Source of the DNA: Deltaproteobacteria bacterium RBG_16_44_11
GTDB lineage: Bacteria > Desulfobacterota > Syntrophia > Syntrophales > Smithellaceae
Length of the DNA stretch: 8,427 nucleotides
Direction: 5' to 3'
Assembly (NCBI GenBank): GCA_001797845.1
Contig: MGQN01000022.1
Span: 61,126-69,552 of the forward strand
Part shown: piece after piece, positions 1 through 5,739 of the stretch
Layout: each line of letters starts with the position of its first letter
How positions within the stretch are numbered: position 1 is the stretch's first letter
The notes under the pieces: model-generated
Told to the model about the DNA's origin: nothing
What the model saw: the letters and a program-made list of their open reading frames with translations, nothing else
Database searches by the model: none
Program-made: the position numbers and the translations under genes

Positions 1-193
1 CTTCTTCCACTGCCGTCTTTATTGATTCCACCATGTTATCGATATTGACAACTACGCCTTTTCTCATTTCTTTAGCCGGTGACGTTCCGATGCCGATTAT
101 GTCAATGCCGGTTTCGGTAACCTCACCGACAATGGCTGTAGTTTTTGTCGATCCAATATCGAGCCCAACAAGCACATCGCTTTTTCTACCCAT
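1..193 (-). CDS. ftsA: Cell division protein FtsA, N-terminal fragment (cut by window edge)
   Basis: Only the first 64 codons are present; the gene runs off the left edge. FtsA is an actin-like ATPase that tethers FtsZ filaments to the inner membrane and recruits later divisome proteins. The fragment shows the actin-fold phosphate-1 motif LDIGSTKT at residues 11-18. It is followed by GIGTSPAKEMRKGVVVNID (about 34-52), a stretch typical of FtsA, then the start of the helix VESIKTAVEE. The ATG at 193 is supported by a strong GAGGTGA Shine-Dalgarno 7 nt upstream and by its position just ahead of the first beta strand. It follows ftsQ after a 42-bp gap, the usual ftsQ-ftsA order, and ftsZ would be expected next. 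MreB or another actin-like ATPase is unlikely given the ftsQ context. Identity is very secure; nothing can be said about the ATPase core or the C-terminal membrane helix. Confidence 0.95.
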   Translation of the reverse strand, partial: MGRKSDVLVGLDIGSTKTTAIVGEVTETGIDIIGIGTSPAKEMRKGVVVNIDNMVESIKTAVEE

Positions 194-200
194 CAGCAGT

Positions 201-207
201 TCACCTC
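201..207 (-). promoter_or_regulatory. Ribosome binding site of ftsA
   Basis: GAGGTGA on the minus strand lies 7 nt upstream of the ftsA ATG. It is the strongest Shine-Dalgarno I see in the window, inside the 42-bp ftsQ-ftsA gap. This gap holds no hairpin or terminator, so ftsA is probably co-transcribed with ftsQ but initiates translation independently. Confidence 0.8.
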
Positions 208-235
208 GCTTTTAATTTCACTACCTGTAAATATT

Positions 236-1081
236 TTATATACGATAACGTTTCCCTTTTTCATCGGGCTGTGTTCGCACTACAGTATTTTTTCGCTGTA
301 CTGTAATTTTTGATTCATCACATAAATCAAAACACAAATAGCTTTTTTTCAATCCTTTTTTTTCCAGATCAACTATAACTATTTTCAAATTTTTCAGCTT
401 GTTTTCAAAACCTTCCAAACCCAGTTTCAAGTAAAATCCTTTATCAGTAATCACTGACAAGCCGTAAATCTCATCCATGCTAACCTCGGCAATTGAACCT
501 AAATAAGAATACTGCCTGGAATTTGATAACGTTTTCAACAAAATAAGCGCTCTGGAAAACTGTCTGAATTTCGTTTTGCTGTCTTGATCAAATCCGGTAA
601 GGATGGGGAGATCAACTTCATCATTTTTACTTAGTTTCTTAAATACAGTGCCTTCCGTATCCACCAAATAAAAATTATCTGCCTTTTTCAGCAATGCCAC
701 CGGATTTCTTTCCTGCAATTCCAGCACAAGTCTGTTGGGCAGCTCTCTGCCAACATAAATATTTCTTACCCATGGATTTTCGCTAACCTTGCTTGTTATC
801 GCACCGGTATTTACGGCTAATAGGTTTTGCGCCGGTTTTATTTGCGCTAGTGTCAGGATGTCTTTTTCTGTTAGTTCTTTCAGGCCCCGCACAGAAGTTT
901 CTTTTATCTCAAAATAGGGACTGCTCAAAAGGTAACTGTAAACATAAATAAATGAACAGCTCAGCGCTGTGATGGAAAACAATAAACAGATAGCTCGAAA
1001 AAAATCGCCAAATACGCCGGTAAACCTTCTGCGCAGGCGGAATCTCTTTGCTTTATAGCTTTTTTTCAAAATCACCGGCAT
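236..1081 (-). CDS. ftsQ: Cell division protein FtsQ (DivIB family)
   Basis: Bitopic inner-membrane divisome scaffold of 281 residues, close to the usual proteobacterial length. In known systems it links FtsA/FtsW/FtsI to the FtsB-FtsL pair. A basic cytoplasmic N-terminus (residues 1-25, rich in K/R) is followed by one membrane segment at about 28-51. A POTRA domain at about 55-125 starts FEIKETSVRGLKELTEKDI and contains ENPWVRNIYVGRELPNRL. The beta domain follows, with FYLVDTEGTVFKK (137-149), LPILTG (158-163) and the C-terminal strand near 248-262. The ATG lies directly after the murB TAA with no spacer, and a GGGGAA Shine-Dalgarno sits 6 nt upstream inside the murB end, so reinitiation after murB is likely. 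Oddity: the C-terminal strand reads LCFDLCDES, with Cys250 and Cys254, where family members usually have an IDLR-type sequence. Sequence identity in this family is low, but architecture and position make the call firm. Confidence 0.93.
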   Translation of the reverse strand: MPVILKKSYKAKRFRLRRRFTGVFGDFFRAICLLFSITALSCSFIYVYSYLLSSPYFEIKETSVRGLKELTEKDILTLAQIKPAQNLLAVNTGAITSKVSENPWVRNIYVGRELPNRLVLELQERNPVALLKKADNFYLVDTEGTVFKKLSKNDEVDLPILTGFDQDSKTKFRQFSRALILLKTLSNSRQYSYLGSIAEVSMDEIYGLSVITDKGFYLKLGLEGFENKLKNLKIVIVDLEKKGLKKSYLCFDLCDESKITVQRKNTVVRTQPDEKGKRYRI

Positions 1082-2008
1082 TTAATCTTCCCCAATAATT
1101 ACAACTTCCGGTTCAAGACTTATTCCTTTTTCTTTTTTCACCCTGGTCTGAATAAGCGCGATTAGCTTCAGAATGTCGGAAGCCGTAGCTTTGCCTTTGT
1201 TGACGATAAAGTTCGCGTGTTTCAGCGATACTTGCGCATCGCCGCAATTCATGCCTTTCATGCCCAACTCTTCAATAAGCTTCCCGGCTGGTTGCCCCGG
1301 CATATTTTTAAAAACCGACCCCGCATTAGGATATTCCAGCGGATGCTTTTCTTTGCGCCACTGAACGATTTCCTGTATTGCCTTCTTGATTTGCTCACAT
1401 TGTCCTTTTTGCAGACTAAAGTTAGCAGCCAGAATAATCGCCTCCGGCGGCAGACCGGAATTTCTATAGCCGAAAGCTATATGCTGGCGCGGCAGTTCCT
1501 TTTTTCCATCTTCCGCGTCAAATAAAAAAACTGAATCGATAACATCTTTCATCTCTTTTCCGTATGCTCCCGCGTTCATGCGGACTGCCCCACCGACACT
1601 GCCGGGAATGCCGGCGCAAAATTCCAGACCGGTCAACTCTTCAGCCAAGGACCTATTCACTACTGAAGCCAGCGCCGCTCCGGCTTGAGCGTAAATATAA
1701 TGCGCCCCTTCCGGCGTATTTGAATAGTCAATCGCGTTGAAACCTTTCATCAGCAAAATTGCCCCCCTGTAACCACCATCGCGCACGATGATGTTGGTCA
1801 AGTTTCCCACCGGCAATAAATCTATTCTTTCTTTTCTAAGTCTTTTTATAACCTCTATCAACTGCTCTTCATTCTCAACAATAATTAACGCGTCTGCTTT
1901 ACCCCCGGCAGAAAGTGACGTGTAACGCGACATCGGCTCATTATATAATATTTTCAACGCGACAATGTCGCTCAAAGCCTCCTTTATTATCTTATCAAGG
2001 TTCGCCAT
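1082..2008 (-). CDS. murB: UDP-N-acetylenolpyruvoylglucosamine reductase MurB
   Basis: FAD- and NADPH-dependent cytoplasmic enzyme that reduces UDP-GlcNAc-enolpyruvate to UDP-MurNAc, the second committed step of peptidoglycan precursor synthesis. It has 308 residues, fitting the shorter type II form. Visible motifs: YTSLSAGG (29-36); the FAD-binding loop PVGNLTNIIVRDGG (66-79); GLEFCAGIPGSVGGAVRMNA (127-146); GYRNS (180-184) with the conserved Arg182; PNAGSVFKN (227-235) with the catalytic Ser231 that protonates the enol; and LEPEV (298-302) carrying the conserved C-terminal Glu. The start ATG lies inside the last codons of murC (14-bp overlap) with a weak AAAGGGA 11 nt upstream, which points to translational coupling. 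Oddity: the FAD loop has GNLTN where family members usually have a G-x-G-S/T-N pattern. All catalytic residues are present, so I expect an active enzyme. Confidence 0.97.
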   Translation of the reverse strand: MANLDKIIKEALSDIVALKILYNEPMSRYTSLSAGGKADALIIVENEEQLIEVIKRLRKERIDLLPVGNLTNIIVRDGGYRGAILLMKGFNAIDYSNTPEGAHYIYAQAGAALASVVNRSLAEELTGLEFCAGIPGSVGGAVRMNAGAYGKEMKDVIDSVFLFDAEDGKKELPRQHIAFGYRNSGLPPEAIILAANFSLQKGQCEQIKKAIQEIVQWRKEKHPLEYPNAGSVFKNMPGQPAGKLIEELGMKGMNCGDAQVSLKHANFIVNKGKATASDILKLIALIQTRVKKEKGISLEPEVVIIGED

Positions 2009-3419
2009 TATTGTTTGTTTCCCTTTGCGCCAATTCTTTCAAGAATTCTTCACCGATTTTATAAATGCTTCCGGCGCCCAGCGTAATGACCGTATCTTTC
2101 GGTTTGACGGCGCCCAAAAGAAACTCTATCGTCTCTTTTTGTTTCGCGATATATTCCACTTGCGGATGCCCCGTTTGTTTGATTGCCGCCCACAGTGCGG
2201 CGGAATTAATCCCGGCAATCGGTTCTTCACTGGCCGGATAAATATCATTGAGTATTAAAATATCCGCATCCGTAAAAGCCTTGGTGAACTCATCGAAAAG
2301 AGCCTTTGTCCGCGTAAAGCGATGCGGCTGAAAAACGACGATAATTCTATCCTTCCAAACCTGCCGGGCGGCAGCCAGCGTTTCTTTTATTTCCGTCGGG
2401 TGATGGCCATAATCATCGACAACGGTTATATCTGCAACTTTTCCTTTTATTTCCAGACGCCGCTGCACACCGGAAAATTTGATCAATCCTTCTTTAATGA
2501 TCGTCAAATCCAAATCCAACTCGCGGCAAACAGCTATTGCCGCCAGAGAATTATAAACATTGAACATACCCGGCATATTAAGCTCCACATTTCCACATTG
2601 TTTCCCTTTATAGCTAAGAGCGTAAATAGTTTTGCGTCCCATGAATTTTATTTCCCGGGCAGTGTAATCCGCAGGGAGTTCGATGCCGTAAGTAATTATT
2701 TTGCGCTTGATTAACGGCAAAATTTCCCGCACATATTCATTATCGCCGCAAATGACTGTACAGCCGTAAAAAGGCACAATATTGGCAAATTTGACAAAAG
2801 CATCTTTAATTTCTTTTATGCCCGGATAATAATCAAGGTGTTCGCGGTCAATATTCGTAATGATGGCAATAGTCGGAGACAATTTTAAAAACGACCCGTC
2901 GCTTTCGTCCGCTTCCGCTACAATGATTTCACCGTCACCTAATCTGGCATTGCTGCCGATACTGGCCAGTTTTCCTCCGATGACCATAGTCGGATCAAGA
3001 CCCCCTTCGGCAAGAATCGTGGAAATCATCGATGTGGTCGTTGTCTTTCCGTGGCTGCCGGAAACGGCAACGGAAAATTTCATCTTCAGGAGTTCCGCCA
3101 ACATCTCCGCGCGCGGAATTACCGGAATATTTTTCCGGTGTGCTTCAACAACTTCCGGATTGTTTTCTTTCACCGCTGTAGAAATTACCACGACATCGGA
3201 ATTGCAAACATTCTTCGCGTCATGGCCAATAGATAATTTCGCACCTAATTTCTGTAGACGTAAGGTTGTATCGGAGGACTGAGCATCAGATCCGCTTATT
3301 GCATATCCAAGGTTAAGAAGGACTTCGGCAATACCGCTCATGCCGATGCCGCCAATGCCGACAAAATGAATACGTTTTACCTTCCTTTGCATTAATCCGG
3401 TTTCTTTATCTGTAGCCAT
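1995..3419 (-). CDS. murC: UDP-N-acetylmuramate--L-alanine ligase MurC
   Basis: ATP-dependent cytoplasmic ligase that adds L-Ala to UDP-MurNAc, the first amino acid of the stem peptide. It has 474 residues, normal for the family. The Rossmann-like UDP-binding domain carries HFVGIGGIGMSGIAEVL (18-34). The central ATPase domain has the P-loop GSHGKTTT (121-128), EADESDGSF (169-177) and NIDREHLDYY (189-198). The C-terminal domain has GVQRRLE (317-323), VVDDYGHHPTEIK (333-345), FQPHRFTRTKALF (363-375) and GAGSIYKIGE (448-457). The SHGK P-loop and the YGHHPTE motif separate it from MurD/E/F. The ATG at 3419 has a GAAGGA 12 nt upstream. A second in-frame Met at residue 10 would sit closer to the first beta strand but has no clear Shine-Dalgarno, so I kept the longer form. 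Its 3' end overlaps the murB start. Confidence 0.97.
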   Translation of the reverse strand: MATDKETGLMQRKVKRIHFVGIGGIGMSGIAEVLLNLGYAISGSDAQSSDTTLRLQKLGAKLSIGHDAKNVCNSDVVVISTAVKENNPEVVEAHRKNIPVIPRAEMLAELLKMKFSVAVSGSHGKTTTTSMISTILAEGGLDPTMVIGGKLASIGSNARLGDGEIIVAEADESDGSFLKLSPTIAIITNIDREHLDYYPGIKEIKDAFVKFANIVPFYGCTVICGDNEYVREILPLIKRKIITYGIELPADYTAREIKFMGRKTIYALSYKGKQCGNVELNMPGMFNVYNSLAAIAVCRELDLDLTIIKEGLIKFSGVQRRLEIKGKVADITVVDDYGHHPTEIKETLAAARQVWKDRIIVVFQPHRFTRTKALFDEFTKAFTDADILILNDIYPASEEPIAGINSAALWAAIKQTGHPQVEYIAKQKETIEFLLGAVKPKDTVITLGAGSIYKIGEEFLKELAQRETNNNGEP

Positions 3420-3459
3420 TTATTTTTTAATTCCTTCTTTCAACATCTTAAATAAATTT

Positions 3460-4545
3460 CTAATTTACCTTGCTCATTAATTTCATGCAGGCATCAACGA
3501 TTTTCGCCGCCGCATTTATATTTCCCAATTTGGCTGATTTTTTTTCCATTTTTATTAATTTTTGTTCATCGTAGAGCAAATTTTCAATTACTCCAAACAA
3601 CTTACCGCCGCTGAGATCGCGCTCACTAATAATCACGGCCGCGCCGGCTTCCTCCATAGTTTGCGCGTTTTTTGTTTGATGATCGTTAGCCGCCCAGGGA
3701 TAAGGAATTAATATGGCTGCTTTACCCGAAGCGGTAATTTCCGCAAGTGAGGTGGCTCCGGCACGGCAAATAATTAAATCAGCGCTTTGATATGCCCCGG
3801 CCATATCAACAATAAAAGGTAAAACCTTTGCCTTAATACCGGATCTTTTATAAGCTTGCTTGACTTTTTCCATTTGCCTTGCGCCGGTCTGGTGCACTAG
3901 ATGAATCTTGTTTTTCATTTTTTGTAACTGCGGTAACATATCTACCATAGCTTTATTGATGGCCGTCGCTCCCTGTGAACCGCCGAAGATAAGCAGTTGC
4001 CAGAAATCTTTTTTCTTTTTATCAGGCTCTTCTCCCGTGATAAATGCCGCCCGGACAGGATTGCCACTTAGGATAACTTTGTTCTGTTCAAACAATGTTG
4101 AGGTTTTTGCGTATGTAATAACAATTTTATTCGCAAACTTGCCTAAAATTCTATTGGTCACACCGGGCACGGCATTTTGTTCCGCGATGGCCGTAGGTAT
4201 GCCCATAAAATGCGCTGTCAACACTGCGGGCCCCGAAGCATAACCGCCAACACCAATAACCAGATGCGGCCTGAATTGCTTCAAAATACGCCTTGACTGC
4301 CACATGCTTTGTGGCACCTGATAAACACCCTTTGCCAACGCTTTTAATCCTCGTCCTTTAAGTCCTTCGATATCAATTGTTCTTAGCTCATAACCAAGCT
4401 GGCCCAATAGCTTGCCTTCAATTCCAGTTTTCGTTCCGATAAAAATTACTTGCGTTTTATCGTCTCTCTTTAGGAATTCTTCAGCGATGGCAATACCGGG
4501 AAATAAGTGTCCGCCTGTTCCCCCTCCTGCGATGACGATGCGCAT
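3460..4545 (-). CDS. murG: Undecaprenyldiphospho-muramoylpentapeptide GlcNAc transferase MurG
   Basis: GT-B glycosyltransferase at the cytoplasmic face of the inner membrane; it transfers GlcNAc from UDP-GlcNAc to lipid I, giving lipid II. Counted from the ATG chosen here it has 361 residues. The N-terminal acceptor domain has GGGTGGHLFPG (7-17), with the conserved His, then GVGGYASGP (99-107) and AEQNAVPGVTNR (121-132). The C-terminal UDP-GlcNAc domain has FGGSQGATAIN (187-197), HQTGARQ (218-224), ICRAGATSLAE (259-269) and a PYPWAANDHQTKNA segment (281-294) that binds the sugar nucleotide. A TTG two codons upstream (4551) could also open the frame. However, the GGTGGGGG Shine-Dalgarno abuts that TTG and sits 6 nt before the ATG at 4545, and the family typically begins just ahead of the first beta strand, so I chose the ATG. 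MurG is separated from both neighbours (84 bp upstream, 40 bp downstream), unlike most genes here. Confidence 0.96.
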   Translation of the reverse strand: MRIVIAGGGTGGHLFPGIAIAEEFLKRDDKTQVIFIGTKTGIEGKLLGQLGYELRTIDIEGLKGRGLKALAKGVYQVPQSMWQSRRILKQFRPHLVIGVGGYASGPAVLTAHFMGIPTAIAEQNAVPGVTNRILGKFANKIVITYAKTSTLFEQNKVILSGNPVRAAFITGEEPDKKKKDFWQLLIFGGSQGATAINKAMVDMLPQLQKMKNKIHLVHQTGARQMEKVKQAYKRSGIKAKVLPFIVDMAGAYQSADLIICRAGATSLAEITASGKAAILIPYPWAANDHQTKNAQTMEEAGAAVIISERDLSGGKLFGVIENLLYDEQKLIKMEKKSAKLGNINAAAKIVDACMKLMSKVN

Positions 4546-4551
4546 TTTCAA

Positions 4552-4559
4552 CCCCCACC
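4552..4559 (-). promoter_or_regulatory. Ribosome binding site deciding the murG start
   Basis: GGTGGGGG on the minus strand lies 6 nt before the ATG at 4545 and directly touches the TTG at 4551. The spacing fits the ATG and excludes efficient use of the TTG, so murG should be annotated from 4545. Confidence 0.65.
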
Positions 4560-4564
4560 GTTAA

Positions 4565-4600
4565 TTAAAAAATTCCCTTTTCTTGTTTAGTTGATATCAT
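4565..4600 (-). CDS. Possible 11-codon leader ORF upstream of murG
   Basis: In the ftsW-murG gap the minus strand reads ATG, ten further codons and TAA, encoding MISTKQEKGIF. The ATG is preceded by AAAGGATAA and a second AAGGATA further up, so a ribosome could load here. The stop lies 19 nt before the murG ATG, close enough for termination-reinitiation to influence murG. I see no attenuator hairpin, and the peptide has no run of one amino acid that would suggest a sensing leader. An ORF this short can arise by chance, so it is a candidate only. Confidence 0.2.
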   Translation of the reverse strand: MISTKQEKGIF

Positions 4601-4620
4601 TTATCCTTTATCCTTCATCC
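4600..4620 (-). repeat. Three tandem 7-bp repeats (GGATRAA)
   Basis: On the minus strand the gap between ftsW and murG reads GGATGAA, GGATAAA, GGATAAA back to back, with one mismatch among the three units. Each unit contains GGA and so resembles a weak Shine-Dalgarno. The last A of the final unit is the first base of the small ORF's ATG. Heptamer tandem repeats of this kind occur in intergenic DNA of several bacterial groups and can vary in copy number by slippage. Confidence 0.75.
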
Positions 4621-4629
4621 ATATGTTAT

Positions 4630-5739
4630 TCATGCCCTCTGTGAGGAAATATTCAATAGTATACCCACAGATGTCATGCTCATAACAAAGGCGGTTCCAC
4701 CGTAACTTAAAAAAGGCAAGACCAAACCTTTTAACGGTATAAGCCCCATTACTCCGGCAATGTTGATAAATGACTGCAGGGCGATGACCATAGTCAACCC
4801 GGCAGCCAATAAGGTCCCAAATAAATCGGGCGCCCTTAGCGCGATCATAAAACCTCGCAGGGCAAAAAGTGCAAACATAATAATGACAATAGTTACGCCG
4901 ATAAAGCCGCTCTCCTCAGCGATTATAGAAAGAATAAAATCGGTATGCGGCTCAGGCAAATAAAACAGTTTTTGCATCCCATCGCCTATTCCCACTCCAA
5001 ACGTTCCGCCGGAACCAAAGGATAAAAGTGATTGGATAATTTGAAACCCGCTATTACTGGCATCTTTCCACGGATCTAAAAAAGCGGTTAAACGCGCTAA
5101 TCGATATCCCTTTAACAAAATCAGCGATATACCTGCAGGGATAAAAACCGCTATTAGAAGCGAAAGATGCGTTATCCTCGCGCCGGCGATACACAACATA
5201 AAAAGCAAAATTGCGGCGATAATCACAGCGGCACCGAAATCCGGTTCCAGTAAAACCAGTAAAATAACAACTGACGAAATCAGCAGGGGCAAGACAATGC
5301 CCTGCTTGAAATTTTTCAGCTGATGCGTTTTGCGTGCGAGAAAATACGAAAGAAAAACAACCATCGCGATTTTAACCATCTCTGTTACCTGAAAAGAAAT
5401 ACCGCCCAAATTCAACCAGCGCGTCGCTCCGCCTCGTTTTAATCCAAAACCCGGTATCAAGACCAAAGTCAGTAATACCACGGCCAACAAAATACCGGGG
5501 TAGGCAAGTTTCTTTAATTGTGTATAAGGAATTTTGGTCATCAGAACCATCATGATCAAACCAAAAAACACAAAAAATATTTGTTTTTTCAAAAAATATC
5601 GGCCGTCCTGAAATTTTTCCAAAGCGATAATGGAGCTTGATGAATAAATCATCGCCGTGCCTACGGTTACTAAAATCAACGTAACCAAAAGCAAAATGAT
5701 ATCCGGCGACCGATCATTTTTTTTTATCGCAGCGTCCAT
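4630..5739 (-). CDS. ftsW: Septal peptidoglycan glycosyltransferase FtsW (SEDS family)
   Basis: Polytopic inner-membrane protein that polymerises lipid II into glycan strands at the septum, together with its class B PBP partner (FtsI). It has 369 residues and about ten hydrophobic segments. Family landmarks: GATRWLNLGG (104-113), EPDFGAA (165-171), RLTAFLDPWKD (216-226), the loop LPEPHTDFILSIIAEESG (261-278) with Asp267 at the position of the catalytic aspartate shown in E. coli FtsW and RodA, and GLIPLKGLVLPFLSYGG (332-348). FtsW rather than RodA is chosen because of its place in the dcw cluster between murD and murG. The ATG overlaps the murD stop (TAATG), with GAGGAA 6 nt upstream inside murD, so the two are translationally coupled. 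Oddities: SFQVTE at 115-120 where a QPSE/QPAE type motif is usual, and an A9 tract at codons 5-8. Confidence 0.95.
   Translation of the reverse strand: MDAAIKKNDRSPDIILLLVTLILVTVGTAMIYSSSSIIALEKFQDGRYFLKKQIFFVFFGLIMMVLMTKIPYTQLKKLAYPGILLAVVLLTLVLIPGFGLKRGGATRWLNLGGISFQVTEMVKIAMVVFLSYFLARKTHQLKNFKQGIVLPLLISSVVILLVLLEPDFGAAVIIAAILLFMLCIAGARITHLSLLIAVFIPAGISLILLKGYRLARLTAFLDPWKDASNSGFQIIQSLLSFGSGGTFGVGIGDGMQKLFYLPEPHTDFILSIIAEESGFIGVTIVIIMFALFALRGFMIALRAPDLFGTLLAAGLTMVIALQSFINIAGVMGLIPLKGLVLPFLSYGGTAFVMSMTSVGILLNISSQRA

Noticed and set aside
33..215. 60-codon plus-strand frame at the left edge
   Set aside because: It is antisense to the clearly recognisable ftsA N-terminus and its product shows no family signature.
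1217..1525. 102-codon plus-strand frame antisense to murB; similar frames at 1965-2258, 2322-2714 and 3908-4243
   Set aside because: All oppose well-supported cell-wall genes, and none shows a family motif or recognisable domain in its translation.
2860..3282. 140-codon open frame on the plus strand, antisense to murC
   Set aside because: It lies wholly inside a confidently assigned murC and its translation shows no recognisable domain. It is best explained as a mirror of murC codon usage.
4549..4551. TTG start for murG, two codons upstream
   Set aside because: The Shine-Dalgarno directly abuts this TTG, while the ATG at 4545 is correctly spaced and matches the family N-terminus.
4561..4568. 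TTAATTAA palindrome with nearby T-run before murG, considered as a terminator
   Set aside because: The palindrome has no loop and no GC-rich stem, so it cannot form a rho-independent terminator hairpin.
4658..4663. TATACT, a -10-like hexamer on the minus strand near the end of ftsW
   Set aside because: No convincing -35 hexamer lies 16-18 bp upstream, and the sequence encodes FtsW residues. A lone hexamer in AT-rich DNA is not enough to call a promoter.
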